This document shows positions 45,301-56,189 of a stretch of DNA of 64,000 bases, in pieces. Origin of the DNA: Gyrodactylus bullatarudis (lineage: Eukaryota > Platyhelminthes > Monogenea > Gyrodactylidea > Gyrodactylidae); NCBI GenBank assembly GCA_012064415.1, contig SSNU01000270.1, positions 1 to 64,000 of the forward strand. Reading direction: 5' to 3'. The notes beneath the pieces were generated by a model. It searched no databases and was not told the origin of the DNA. It was given only the letters and a program-made list of their open reading frames with translations. The stretch's first letter is position 1; every line of letters begins with the position of its first letter. Position numbers and translations under genes: made by a program.

Positions 45301-47660
45301 TTTGGAATCTAGGTCATGAGGCCCTCGTTCGAGATACGAAGAAAAAAAATCAATTTTTAAGGAAAATACGGCAAATTTTAAATCTTGAAGTAGCGCAAAA
45401 TTCATTTTTTTGAACTTTGAGTTGAAAATATTTGTAGATTTCAATGTGAGAGAGTGATCAAAAGTTTTAGGATCACAATTAGTCAAAGTTTTTAAATATG
45501 CTGAATCTGGTTTTGAGAATCACCCTATAACCGTTTCAAAATTAAATTTTGATTTTTTGATCATTTAAAAATTGATTTTTTCTAATTTTTTTTCTTCGTA
45601 TCGTGAAAGAGGGCCTCATGATCTAGACTCCAAAAAATCTTGATCAAATTCGATTTCTTGATGAAAAATATAAAAACCATAAATTCCCATCTTCATATTA
45701 ACTAGCTTTACTTTAATTTTTATTTCAACAATTCATGGTGTATTCCAAAAAATAAATATTTTCACAAGAAAAAATAATAAATTTTCGTCTGCATTTCAAC
45801 TAGTTCTAGATAAAGTCTAATTAATTTTGGGTTCTTGATTCTGATTGGCTAACAGTACAAAAGTGTAAGAGGACAAATATGAAATATGTAAATGAATGAA
45901 GGGAAAGAGACAGAACTCACTTGTGTGAAAATTCTTTTAAGTATAACAAAAAAAACGAATAATGCAAAAAATTCTTTAGTTTCATAGCATTTCTTGAGGA
46001 TGAATTCGAGGATATGGAGGATGGATTGTTTTGGCTGATTTTCACCCAACTGACTGGCCATTTCGTCCTTTTCATTTTGATGTAGGAGTAATTGTTTTGT
46101 AATTTGAGTGATTTTCTCAACGTTATTGAAGAGTAAGGAAGCATTTTCTGGAGCCCACAACCAGGATAAATATATATTCTTGAGAAAAATGAGATATTAA
46201 TTAGTTTTAGGATTAGCTGAAATACATAAAAGTTATATGATATAACTTGATCTCAAATTAAATGCTTAGTATGTGATTACTATAGCCTCAAATGTTATGT
46301 GCTTAAACATCCTTAATTTTCGAATCTTATTTATTTATTTAATTTCACAATAAAAAAGAACCAGACCTTCAATCACTAAAATTTGAAATTTCAATGATTA
46401 TATTAAAGTTTCCCTGCTGGTTATTGAATTTAATTACACGCTCGGTAGTGATGTCACGAACTTGTATCAAGATATAAAAATTCATAGGTAAATTTTCATG
46501 CTGATTCCGAATGCTCAGAATTTTCCAAAATTTTTTGCTAATTTTTCTAGAAAATTTCACTATTTTTCAACTTTACTCACAATTTTGAATGCCTTTCGAG
46601 CATAGAAAGTTTCTATTAGAAACGATTTTAGAATCAGTCTATCAAGTGTGAAATTTTCCATTCTTTTTAATCGCATAACTTTAATATGGATAAACTCATT
46701 TTTCTCCTTTAAAATTCAACTTATGTGATGCATGTCTTCTGAGCACAGATTCGAATAAAAATTCTTAATATATTCAACAACCCGTGTTATCGGTTATAGA
46801 CTATGCATACTTACCCATAGAGCTTCCTGATTTAGATGAAAAGTCCATAGAAGGTTCATGAAATTTTCGACATCAAGGTCTGGATCACTGAGCGTGGGAG
46901 AAAATAACAGGGAGCCTAGAAAAATTTCAAATCAATAATAAACGACAGTGATCCCTCGAGTTAGGGTCTTTAGAAAGGGCATGCCCCTATTCTTCAACAT
47001 TTGTGAGTTTATCATAATAGAAACATTCCTCTTAAAAAAGAAAAATTTGGTTTTCAGATTCACAGTTTATATAATTTGGTCAATCAGAAAACATAATTCT
47101 AGACATTTAGCACTAGAAAGATGTTTTAAAGAGTTTTAACTCACCCATTTCTACCAGTTCATATTCCATAATTGTAGGTTTCAATTCAAGAAGGAACACG
47201 GACTCTGTACTTGGAATAACATTTCTGTAGAATATGTGAATAATTTCTTGTGGGTTATTTTCAGTCTCAACTGATTCCTTCAGTATATCAATGTAGAATA
47301 CTTCAAAAATAATTTGTAAATGATGATTCCCCTGAAAATAACTCCTATCAGTTAGCATTGGAGACATGAATTTCTCCAATTCCTCGCCCATTTCAATTGT
47401 CAGACTGGGATATAATATCTTTTTCGTTGATATTTCACCAAGTGATTTCAATGATTCTGAAATAATTGCATTTAATTTCGAAAATTTGGAGTTTCCCGGT
47501 GATGGGGTGTTTGAAATTTGCTTTGCAAGTTGTACAAACTTCTCGAGATTTATCTGACTAGAAATTTTTACATCTGACAAGATCCCCACATAGGCTGAAT
47601 GATAGTTCTTGAGGGAAGTGTATTTGTTGAAATTTTTAGAGAGTTTATCTGAAAATTGAT
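39339..47660 (-). CDS. RAB3GAP2: RAB3GAP2 exons 7-17: C-terminal helical domain
   Basis: Exon 7 (47660-47145) joins exon 6 in frame as NY-D-QFSDKLSK. Later exons give helical segments such as EELEKFMSPM, VENFMNLLWTFHLNQEALW, WLWAPENASLLFNN, LLDNRLHLTMILTTFY, ARWIVLNNINAQSLIQLY and GLMAILWQEYLVHIV. The last exon ends FFEKIKHKI and stop. Every intron is GT-AG and all phases agree. Introns carry foldback copies (41971-42480, 45219-45707) and PLE debris. Domain similarity here is weaker than in the N-terminal half. Confidence 0.87.
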
Positions 47661-50600
47661 CTAGAAAAAATTTAAATAAGAGTGAATATTTAAAAAAAAT
47701 GACTATAGATGTTCCATGTAGCTCCCTTTTATTACGGGAATCGGATCATCTGAATTCTCAAGTTTTGACAAAGAAAAATAATCCAAAATTTCTTTCAAAA
47801 CTTCATCTATTCCCTAATTTTTCCAATATTAATCCAATAACAAAAATGGAGTATTTAACCACCTCAATTCTTTAAAATCCAAAAAAATTTCGAGCTTGAA
47901 ATGTTCAAAATGGTTGCTGTAAATGATAATGTTTTAGTTATAAAAGAAACTTATCTAAATTTAATCAATAAACCTTGATGAGTTAATCGAAGCGAAAAGT
48001 CAGTCATGATTTTCTAGAAAGCTATTTCTGTAAGACAAAGGAAATTTAAACTCTCTCCCTTTAGCTTACCGTAATTAATTTCGTTTTTCGTAAACTCTGA
48101 TATTGTAATGCGATTCATTTTGTCAGCATAAATGTCTTTTTCTTCATTTTCAAAGGCTCTCGCAAGGTTTTGGATAAAGTCGATAATGGAAAATTTCAAT
48201 TGATAAATACTTCCGTCATTTGAGACAAAATTAATATAGCGATCGTGAGCAGTAAGGCTAAAAGTCAAAAATATAAAGAAATGCAGGGATGAATTGAAGA
48301 TGTAAAAATTAATTAAACATGTTTCGTAGTGATACTCCTCACATGCAATGAATTCATGAAAATATTAATTAATAAAAAAATTAATGATAAATATAAATTT
48401 TGAAAAAGATTTTGATGAAGTTGTCCTACCGTCCATCGCCGTTGAAAATATTGACCAAAAAGCTCAATCTTTCAAAGATTCCTATTTTCCAATTAAATTT
48501 AAAGACCTTTTGTGCAAAGTATACATGTTATAGATAATTAGTACAAGGAGGGATTGCTCTGCATATCGCATAGACCAAGTGTATGCTAATTAATTTAACC
48601 CTAAATCTGTACTATCAATGCGTATTCGGCATTGCGTAATCAGATGATATTGAATGTCAACATTTATTCAGATTCTCTTGGTACATTAGCTAGAGCAAGT
48701 AAACTAATATCATCTGGCTAGAATTTCAAAATCAATCAACTTCTCAAAATGTGATTCACGTTTGTAAAAATAATAAATTTGATAGAATATAACAAATTGA
48801 ATATTCTTATCAGTTTCCCGAATGATTCCTCTGTGATTGTCTTCGCATTTCTTTAGTATGCTCAGAGTACATTGATATCTTACGACTAAATGTTTCTCAA
48901 AGAACATTCAAGAGAAAAAAAACTCAAGTATTTAAAAACAACCAGTTTCTAAGATCTAAAAATGTGTCCGAATTTTTTTGGAAACCCTCAAAAAAGTAAG
49001 TATTTGGTATATTTTAACTCTACACAAAAGACTGGCTGAGTTTCGATAATCTGAAGAAAAAATCAGCTCATCTAATTCCAATTTAAAGATAGCTGGTAAT
49101 GTATTTGTTTACTAAATTTACGGCCCGGTACTTTTTTGTATCAAGTCTCAGGATATAGTACAACTTTTCTTCAACTATAATAAACGAAAAATCAAATTAT
49201 GATTCCTGATATAGAGCTAGCAGTATTTCATCGTGTAAGCAACTAGCACGTTGAAATTATTCCTTAGAATTTAAAATTTGAACTAAGGGATTTTTTGTAA
49301 ATTATGCGCTATAACAATTGAAGGCTGGTTTTATTTCATGAAAAAAATTTTTAGCAAAAATCAGAAATTTTGAATGCTATAATTTAGCAATAATTCACAG
49401 TCAAGTATTATATACTCAAAATCACTCTTTTGAGCACTATTCTCTAGTGATTTTTCAGATTATGAGATGCTGTATTTTCTTGGTACTTATAATTGAATTC
49501 TTTGTCTATAGATGTTCATGAAAAATAACGTTTGAATTCTCTAAAGTACCTAGAAGTAGAAAAAAATTCAACTCAAAGTTTAAATTATTGGAGAAGTCGC
49601 ACCAACTCGAAATTTAAAATGTCTTCAATGTTTACCAAAACAATTTTTTTCGATTATTTCTTCTTAAATTGTTAAAAGTGTGCCTTTTGATTCGGTTTCC
49701 AAAAAATCTTCAGAAAATTTTCAGACCTTGAGGAAAAATAAGATTTTTGTAAAAAATCATCGAGACTAGCTATACCTTGTATTGTAGACCCTTTACGGAT
49801 CAAGTGTTAAAATATATTACTTACGATTTATTCTCAGATGTTTCAGTAATTTCCGGAGAAATGGAAATAGTCAAGAAATTATAGTCATCTGATGGTAAGT
49901 TAACGTTGACAACTGGTTCCCCTTGGGGAATATGAAAAACTTGGAGAACCGATCTAAGTTGGTCATGTATGAAAAGAAAGTCGATATTCCCAAGTACACT
50001 GTGGGTTATGAAGAAGAATTTCATTGATATTTTTCTATATCCTTTAAGCATTCGAAAGCAGGTACCTTCACTTCGATCAATAAGTAAAATTCTAGCTAGA
50101 TTATCATGAACAGCAAGCCATTTTTTATTCTCAGAAATTTCAATGGGATTTTCCTTGTAAATCTTTCGTCTGCTGTCTGCGATGGCATAAATCATTTCAG
50201 CCGTTTGGATACACTCAGAGGGATCCAATGATGAGTTTATCCATTCACATATTGGAGCTTCGTATTTGATGCCAGATTTTTTCCAAAGAACTTCACCGTT
50301 ATAACTCTCACGTCTAATAAAGAGTAAATACAGTGTACTATACTTTGGTTTTATTACTCATTTTCGAAAGTTTTATATAAAGATTTACAATTTCAGGATA
50401 ATATAATATGAAGAAGGGAACTTATGATTTTTACGAAATTGTTTCATCTAGATCACGAGGCTCACTTTTACGATATGAAGAAAAAAATTAGAATAAATCT
50501 ATTTTTAAGAAATTTCGATGCATTAGATTGGTTATGTTATGAAAAGTTATCTAAGCATCTAACTAGAATAGAATGTCTAATTTTTATAATTCTAGTAGTT

Positions 50601-51714
50601 TGATAGAGTATAAATACTCTACTGAAAACTAAAATTTATTTGAATAAACTTGATTTTGGCATAATAACTCAGGTTCCAAAACAGCAAATAAAGATTTGAA
50701 ATAATAGAGTGCTTAATTAGAAGTTTCTAGCTACTTCAATAAAAAATCTTGAATTATAAAAACTAACTTGGCATAACTGAAAATTGCACTGATGGCTTGG
50801 TTCTTCAGGTTGCTAGCTAATTTTCTAAAGGAAAAGTTTTCAGATTCAAGGAAAACAGAATGCATTCCAATAGAAGGGCTCGAGCCAAAAATAAAGAATT
50901 GAGCCTCAATAGTTGGAAGATCGGGAAAGTTAACTCTGCCTGTGGAAATTGTCTTGTTGTAATAATGATCAATAACATCTGGTACATTATGTCCCAGTGG
51001 AATCATATTGGAAATGTAATCATGCTCCTTAAAGCGAATTCTTCTATAATTTAATTTATCAGATTTATTAGCATCATAACCAGAGATGAAGAGAATACTT
51101 TTCTGAAGGATGCGCGAAAGTTGATCGAATGACAACTCAATTAAAAAATCAGAGTAGAGGAAATAGATGAATTCTCCGCCAGGGTTATTCTTTTGGGATA
51201 CTTTATCAATTTTTTGGATAGGTATTTCTTTAAAACGTAATTCGATAAGGTGATAGCCGAACTATTAAATCGTTAAGGAGAAATAATGTTACCTCATTAA
51301 GAATGATAATTTTGCCGTTGCTAAGACCAATACAAAAACATATCCATTTGGGGACATGGTTCGAATCGCTTAAATGATTAAAAATAAATTTACATAAAGC
51401 TTTCATTGATTTCCTGTGAGAATATGGATGTAATTTCCCTTAAAAGTTTTAAAAATCATATTTACGATTCCAAAGTTAGGGAGTATATTATAAAGTACTC
51501 TTTGCTAGAGTTGTTGACTAAATATTAGCAATAAAAATTACATCTTAGTATATGAACGGTGGAAAGTTTGGCAAGTAATATATAATTTTTGCAAGAAGAA
51601 ACATGACAATGTGAGAAATCTTCAACTTAAAAATAAGGAATAGTATTTACACGAGATTTGTCCTACTTCGACGTCATCAAGATTGATCTTTATCGATGTT
51701 TTATGAATTGTCAT
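39339..51714 (-). CDS. RAB3GAP2: Rab3 GTPase-activating protein non-catalytic subunit
   Basis: Seventeen exons chain in phase: 51714-51651, 51517-51466, 51368-51293, 51261-50768, 50313-49825, 48257-48070, 47660-47145, 46915-46815, 46178-45921, 45174-44931, 44373-44245, 43258-43146, 41892-41713, 41468-41400, 40303-40031, 39957-39820, 39761-39339. They total 3807 nt, or 1268 residues (human about 1390). With RAB3GAP1, this protein stimulates GTP hydrolysis by Rab3 and acts as exchange factor for Rab18 at the ER. The N-terminal half has the beta-propeller-like domain: KWICFCIGLSNGKIIILNE, VIDHYY, and ADSRRKIYKENPIEISENKK followed by WLAVHDNLARILLIDRSEGT and FRMLKGYR. The C-terminal half is alpha-helical, with CCSWEICQNLNNLLESS equivalent to the human CCWEYVVQW segment. 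The ATG at 51714 is upstream of the first phase-compatible exon. Identification rests on remembered family motifs, which are strong in the N-terminal domain. Confidence 0.92.
40661..40850. mobile_element. hAT-type MITE, second copy
   Basis: Starts TAGGGCGGTCAAAATGCTAT with the GCTATTTTT-rich interior of the 15.25 kb element. The right end is decayed. It lies in a RAB3GAP2 intron. Confidence 0.6.
41040..41253 (+). other. Small ORF preceded by ATTGGTC, uncertain
   Basis: A 70-codon plus-strand ORF starts MSDHTFRRNDPPNPNEKLVF, about 60 bp after GATTGGTCAAAG. It resembles the other element ORF starts in context (inverted CCAAT, short leader, ATG), but no homologous copy was found. It is antisense within a RAB3GAP2 intron. 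Confidence 0.25.
41971..42480. repeat. Foldback element (~510 bp)
   Basis: The arms TATTCTCGATGAATTTG...TTCATCAAGGTATCGAAA and reverse complement meet around a middle containing GTTTGATTCCTCTCAGA and ATCGCGCCATCTCGAA. The terminal motif GATTTTTACAAAAATCTCAT is shared with 13986-14700 and 45219-45707. Partial copies are at 21700-21800 and 49490-49770. Confidence 0.85.
42716..42798 (-). mobile_element. PLE terminal repeat fragment
   Basis: The minus strand reads ACCAATCAGAGAAAC, ACTATAAATATCAAGCCGG, TGTAATAGTTTGACGAGATC and CGGTGAATAAAAGC. It has the same order as at 8.7 and 11.95 kb, with the core mutated to TTGACGAG and GAAT. A hAT end fragment (TTAGGGCGGTAAAA) follows at 42853. Confidence 0.7.
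44706..44765 (+). ncRNA. PLE-type hammerhead ribozyme remnant
   Basis: CTGAATAA, stem II GGTAC/GTACC (44714-44718 with 44731-44735) around a 12-nt loop, then GAAAC and GTCTGG. The order core, stem II, GAAAC, GTC is that of a hammerhead with almost no stem III, as described for PLE ribozymes. The first box is off consensus (CTGAATA instead of CTGATGA). AGAGGCTTTG follows, as at 21.65 kb. Confidence 0.45.
45219..45707. repeat. Foldback element (~490 bp)
   Basis: The left arm AGTTAATATGAAGATGAGAA...GGTCATGAGGCCCTC is mirrored by GAGGGCCTCATGATCTAG...CTTCATATTAACTAGC. The middle differs. Partial copies are at 25066, 32411 and 50400. It sits between RAB3GAP2 exons 9 and 10. Confidence 0.88.
47661..48069 (-). 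other. RAB3GAP2 intron 6 with coding-looking segments
   Basis: Joining exon 6 directly to exon 7 keeps the frame. This 409-bp intron nevertheless contains TDFSLRLTHQ, NHFEHFKLEIFLDFKELR and IDEVLKEILDYFSLSKLENS, each next to possible splice sites. None gives compatible phases on both sides. They may be chance, skipped exons, or exons disturbed by an assembly indel. Confidence 0.4.
48070..51714 (-). CDS. RAB3GAP2: RAB3GAP2 exons 1-6: N-terminal domain
   Basis: Exon 1 (MTIHKTSIKINLDDVEVGQI) and exon 2 (52 bp) are tiny and not conserved. They were found because only they give matching phases (1, then 2) into SDSNHVPKWICFCIGL. The intron between exons 3 and 4 is 31 bp (51262-51292). Exons 4-5 carry the family's best-conserved stretch around IDRSEGT and KGYR. 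Exon 6 ends KNEINY with donor GTAAGC. Confidence 0.88.
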
Positions 51715-51939
51715 AATTTATTAAATTCATATATTTAAAACTTTAAAACAATTACTAATCGTCAATCTATTTTTAAGTCAAAGTTATTTTTCAAAGCATT
51801 AATTTGTAAAATAATATAATACGCGAAGGCTTGGCGGCCAAGCTAGTATAATTCTTCGATTTTATTTACATAAGAATCTTACATACAAGTAATAAATATT
51901 CAAAAAATGCATTAAATTGAGTACAACAGAGATAAATCT

Positions 51940-52461
51940 TCATCTTGTTCTGTTTTTATCAATATTAATTAATTCTGTACTGTGTTCTTGCTCGTTTTCG
52001 TTCATCACGTGTGTTTCTATTTCTAATAATAGATAAAATTATTATTTTACTCATTCTTTCAGACTCTAGATACTCACTTTTGCTTGAAATATCAAAACAG
52101 GTTTTCCCGTTGCAAATCTTAAAACAAGCAATCTTTTGAAAATATAAGATGAAAACAAAAATTATGATGAGAATGAATCCAACGAATCCTAAAAACCACC
52201 ATGTCTCACCGGGAACTATTTTCCAAACTAAGATAATGATTAATTTCCAATTTACACGAATCTTCCTTTACCAGTAGAGGGTTTACTATCTTCATTTGAG
52301 CTGATATTCCTGATTTCAATCAGGACATAGCATTAATCTTGATTGATTTTGGATTGGAAATTCTAATTCTTATTAGACTTGATGATAATGCTAAATCCAA
52401 ATTTCGTCAATTCACAAGCAAGTCTCTCTGAAATCGTATTTGTCTTCTCTTTTCTATTCAT
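51940..52461 (-). CDS. Small single-pass membrane protein, four exons
   Basis: Exons 52461-52379, 52309-52272, 52227-52078 and 52022-51940 have matching phases (2, 1, 1) and total 354 nt, or 117 residues. The protein starts MNRKEKTNTISERLACELTK. It has an NISSNEDSKPST linker, one transmembrane helix (WWFLGFVGFILIIIFVFILY, about residues 50-70), a Cys-rich juxtamembrane KIACFKICNGKTC, and a hydrophilic C-tail to TGA. I do not recognise the family. The last three exons have good splice signals. The first donor (GTCTAA) is weak, so the 5' exon and start could be wrong. The gene ends ~225 bp before the RAB3GAP2 start, on the same strand. Confidence 0.55.
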
Positions 52462-52827
52462 ATTGTTATTAAAATTGTGATGCTGTGTTATGTGTATTGT
52501 ACATCTAAATAAGACATATTTTTTAATCCAACGTTTTCATTGGTGGAAAGATTTTCATCTCAATTGATAGATTGTTCAATTCATACATCTCTAATTTGAT
52601 TGGACCATTCTAAGATACATTTTGCCTTTTAATAAGTGCCTATAGTGTACTCCTATTTTGAATACACAAAATCGAATTATATTGCATGATATGATACAGC
52701 CTAAATTTTCGTAATTGAAACAGAATATTTCTATAGAAACTAATGAAATATGAAAAATTATTCCTAACCTCTAATAAAACAGTTGTTTAGGAAAAGATTT
52801 TGAAAGCTTCACGTACATAAATTACTA

Positions 52828-52929
52828 TTACTTTTCAAATACAGAACGTTCCTTTTCCAGATGACGTATTTCCTTAATCAAACTAGTCAAAGGTGGTTGA
52901 TATATACCCCTAAGACTACTCGTATATAG
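52828..52929 (-). other. Possible terminal exon, unassigned
   Basis: After the acceptor TTGAAATTCTTCAG an open frame reads LYTSSLRGIYQPPLTSLIKE then IRHLEKERSVFEK and TAA. The composition looks coding. A phase-0 partner could be MNSRLLKIEKKRFLLVS with donor GTAAGA near 53280-53330, but nothing ties them together. It cannot be spliced to the homeobox exon, which ends in its own stop. Confidence 0.25.
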
Positions 52930-53434
52930 CTGAAGAATTTCAATAAGAATTTCAAATGATCAAACAGTATAAAAATTTTTATTTTAATTTTGATCTGAAA
53001 TTTAATCTTATTAATTTCCGATTCTCTTATATATTTCTCTTATAATTATCAATTATAATTGAAAGAATCTATATATACTCTGAAAATGTCCCCTTCTCGA
53101 GGCTTTCTCATTTAATAAAACTTAACCTCTAACTGTAAGACGTAAACTTGAACTATTTTAGCATCTGGATTGTCCTACAGTTGTACAATCAATTTTGAAA
53201 CTATCGCAGATATGTATTTATCTTCTTCAACTTATACCAGATTCACATAATTATTTTTTAAACTATTCTAAATAATCTTACACTGACTAATAAAAATCTT
53301 TTTTTTTCAATCTTGAGTAGGCGCGAATTCATATTTATTAAATCTTTGAAAAGTTTGATTCAGTACAGGTGGAAAGACTATTGAAAAATTTTATTTAAGA
53401 AACTTTATGATAGAGTGGAAAATGTCAGACCTGT

Positions 53435-53878
53435 TTATTCTCTTTTCGAGTCTCTCTTGGATTTCGTCCTCCGATTTTGGAACCAGATTTTAATTTGAAT
53501 TTCGCTCAAATCAAGTTTTTTTGCCAATTTAATTCTCTCATCACTGGTTATATAGGAACTGGTCTTGAATGTATCTTCCAGAATACGCAACTGTTCATCG
53601 GAAAAAATGGTCCTCGACCTACGCGGTCTATACAAATCCAATGCATTTGGGAATATGAGCTCTTTAATGGTACCATTTTGATCTAATTATTAATTATTAG
53701 TGGAAAGATGAGAATTTATACTTTTAACTGTTACCTTGCGGCAAAAGTTTGACTCGTTTTCCAATCGATTGAAGAGAACTTCTTCAAGTTTTTCTTTTAT
53801 TTCAGAATTTATGTTAAGAATTTCCTCAATTTGATCCCGGTTAAACATTCCCTCAATTTTACCGCAGAAAGATAACAA
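53435..53878 (-). CDS. VAX: VAX-like homeodomain transcription factor, two exons
   Basis: Exon 1 (53878-53722) starts MLSFCGKIEGMFNRDQ. A 39-bp intron (53683-53721; GTATAA...AATTAG) leads to exon 2 (53682-53435). The joined reading VTVKNQNGTIKELIFPNALD continues LYRPRRSRTIF into a full 60-residue homeodomain with helix 3 IQIKIWFQNRRTKSKRD. Both GTI(K/R)E(L/I)..P..LDL.RP(R/K)R immediately before the homeodomain and WFQNRRTK followed by basic-D are typical of VAX1/2, regulators of ventral forebrain and eye in vertebrates; EMX/NOT are next nearest. The protein is only 134 residues and stops eight residues after the homeodomain, without the long C-terminal region of vertebrate VAX. Donor A|GTATAA was preferred over AAG|GTAACA because only it keeps the frame and restores the motif. 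Confidence 0.85.
53683..53721 (-). other. 39-bp intron of the VAX-like gene
   Basis: GTATAAATTC...AATAATTAG. Its removal restores the VAX pre-homeodomain motif exactly. Together with the 31-bp (51262-51292) and 32-bp (38787-38818) introns it shows a class of minimal introns in this genome. Confidence 0.8.
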
Positions 53879-54319
53879 TTCTGATTAAAGCTCTAAACTT
53901 TTAAAGCAGTCAATAACCAATGATGAATTTATCAGTTTCTCACTCAAGTGTTCTTTGTATTGGTACAAATGAGTTGCAATGGTTGCAGTGTGAAAAACCT
54001 CGTTCGTTCGAGAGAGCTTTATTCTTCTCACATTGAGATTGTTATTAAAAATAATTACAAGAACATTTTGATAATAAGGAGTTAAGTGGTCACTTGGAAA
54101 GAAATCACTTCAAGTTTGCTATAGTCACTATAGATAGAGATTCTCTAATAATAGAGAGAATATGAATAATTTTTCTTTGATACAATGAGAATAGTTGAGT
54201 GAGTTATTTTATGTCAAGTAGAGAGGACTTTTATGAGATCATTGTAATCTATTTAACATCATTAAAACATTTGAAACTCATCTTCTAAAGGTTTATTAGG
54301 CTAATCTATAGAAGGTTTT

Positions 54320-54640
54320 TTTTAATTGGTCATGTCTCACATCAGACGTAAAATTGATTACTCTAAGTCTTTGCTTTATTCCTATCTTCATTAACTAGAT
54401 GATTTTCGAATTTCTTGCAGACACTACTAGTTCTCAAGCTTCATTATTGCATAGTTTTTACAGCTCCAGAGCTTTTACTTTATTTTATCATTTTTACATT
54501 TCAACACTTCATACTGTACAGATCACTTAATTATTGTATTTATTTCTATTTGTACAATTTTATTTTGTTAAAAATAAGTTCAGTATTTAAAGTAAAATTC
54601 AATATAAAATATGTACAAAAATAAATAAAAAGTATATACG
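54320..54640 (+). mobile_element. LINE family 1, 3'-end copy (plus)
   Basis: MSHIRRKIDYSKSLLYSYLH and stop, then a 3' UTR ending TTCAATATAAAATATGTACAAAAATAAATAAA. It is nearly the inverse of the copy at 62766-63160. Confidence 0.75.
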
Positions 54641-54763
54641 TTGTGAATCTCGTTGAAGACTTTTAAATACAAAATAATGAATAATAAATATCTTGGAGTT
54701 TTTGTAAATAAATGTGTTAAATTGAATCTGAAAATTTAATTCGATAATTATTCTGGTGGCAAC

Positions 54764-55843
54764 TCAATAATGAAGATCTGGATATAAAAGTGTTTTGGTA
54801 TAGTCGATTTTAGATCTTAAGTGGTTCATGATAGATTTTATTGAATATAGATTTGTACAATTAGATAAGTCATATTTTAAATTGAGATAGTTGTAAAAGG
54901 TTAGAAGATAATTATTTTTAAACGATGCATTTCTTAAGTTATAGGATTGTTCTATTTTAATAGAAGATTCAGTAAATTGTTTAACAATAAAAGCGTATCT
55001 GCGAACCCATAATGGATTAAGACCCGACGATGAGATGCGGGCGTTGTATGAGTTTAAGTCAGGGAAAATTGCATATAAAAAATCACTTCTCTCGATTACT
55101 CTAGGTTGGTCATTGGTTAAATTAATAAGCAATGGTGAGATGTAGTCGAAATGGGATAGAACCAATGATTTAAATGCTTTAATTCTTAAATTAGGGGTTT
55201 TAGAAAATTTTAGGATTGCAAAAATCATAGATTTTATTTTAGGGATATTTGAAAGAGGATTAATTTTGAATTTTGAATTTAAACCGAAACCTAGATCTGA
55301 AGTGAAGGAGACGATTTCTCCAGGAAGTAGAAGCGATTCAAGGAGGGTTTCAGGAAGATCAGCTGGGAGCATAATTTTGCATTTATCTCTATTAATATAG
55401 AGCCCCATGGTCTCGAGTGAATCTTTAAGAAGAGAGAAATTATGGTTTATTTTGATAATGTCAAGGGAATTTTTCACCTTGAAAACGAACTTTAAGTCGT
55501 CTGCGTATTTGAAGAGGGCACCCTCTATACCCTCTGGAAGCTGAATATCAGCGAATCAAAGATAAATGAGAAGAGGACCGATCGGGGAACCTTGAGGGAC
55601 TCCAGAGTGTATTTCATCCAAGTTACTAGTGGTGCTGTTAAATTTGACATATTGTATTCGATTACAAAGAAAATACATTGTTAAATTGAGGATATAAGGG
55701 TCTATTGAGTGATCTAATAGTTTTTTCTTAATATACGAGAATTTGAGTCTATCAAATGCTTTAGATATGTCCAGATAGTGAATAATAATAAAATTTCCTT
55801 GACTTAGTAAAGGAAGGGAGTGAAGTTTTTCGTTATATTTCAA
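54764..55843 (-). pseudogene. LINE (non-LTR) reverse transcriptase, 5'-truncated
   Basis: Two minus-strand ORFs are separated by a frameshift near 55480-55555. The first (55843-55556) has the RT motifs HYLDISKAFDRLKFSYI (motif A D) and HSGVPQGSPIGPLLIYL (motif B). The second starts past the (F/Y)xDD region and runs through the thumb to IMNHLRSKIDYTKTLLYPDL and stop. On the DNA between them FKYADDLKFVFK can be read (55515-55480), so the catalytic box is present. It is a dead copy of a Jockey/CR1-like element. A 33-bp plus-strand LINE 3' end (55843-55876) abuts its 5' side. Confidence 0.88.
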
Positions 55844-56189
55844 TTCAATATAAGATTTTTATCTAACAAAAATAAATTTGCTCCCTCTTGTTTTGTAGTA
55901 TTTTTTCTGAATGAAAAAGAGACTAAGGGCTTTTTATTATTCTCTTGTAAAATCCGAGAAGTCAACAGTACAGTGAGTTGCATAGATAACGCCTCGAGAT
56001 AACTCTACCCAAAAAATAAAGATTTATTTCAAAAAGTTTTATCTCTGTTATGCCGTAGGCATGTATAATATTTCAAATTATTAGAGTGAAAGTTTGTTTC
56101 CTTCTTCATGATTGATTTGGTGCAGCTTTATCTCAAAAAATTAATAATACCATTAATATGACCTTATCAATAAAGTCATATTATAGGCA

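Noticed and set aside
53435..53641. Homeodomain read as NK or Antp class
   Set aside because: The residues just before the homeodomain (GTIKE..P..LDL.RPRR), visible only after removing the 39-bp intron, match VAX better.
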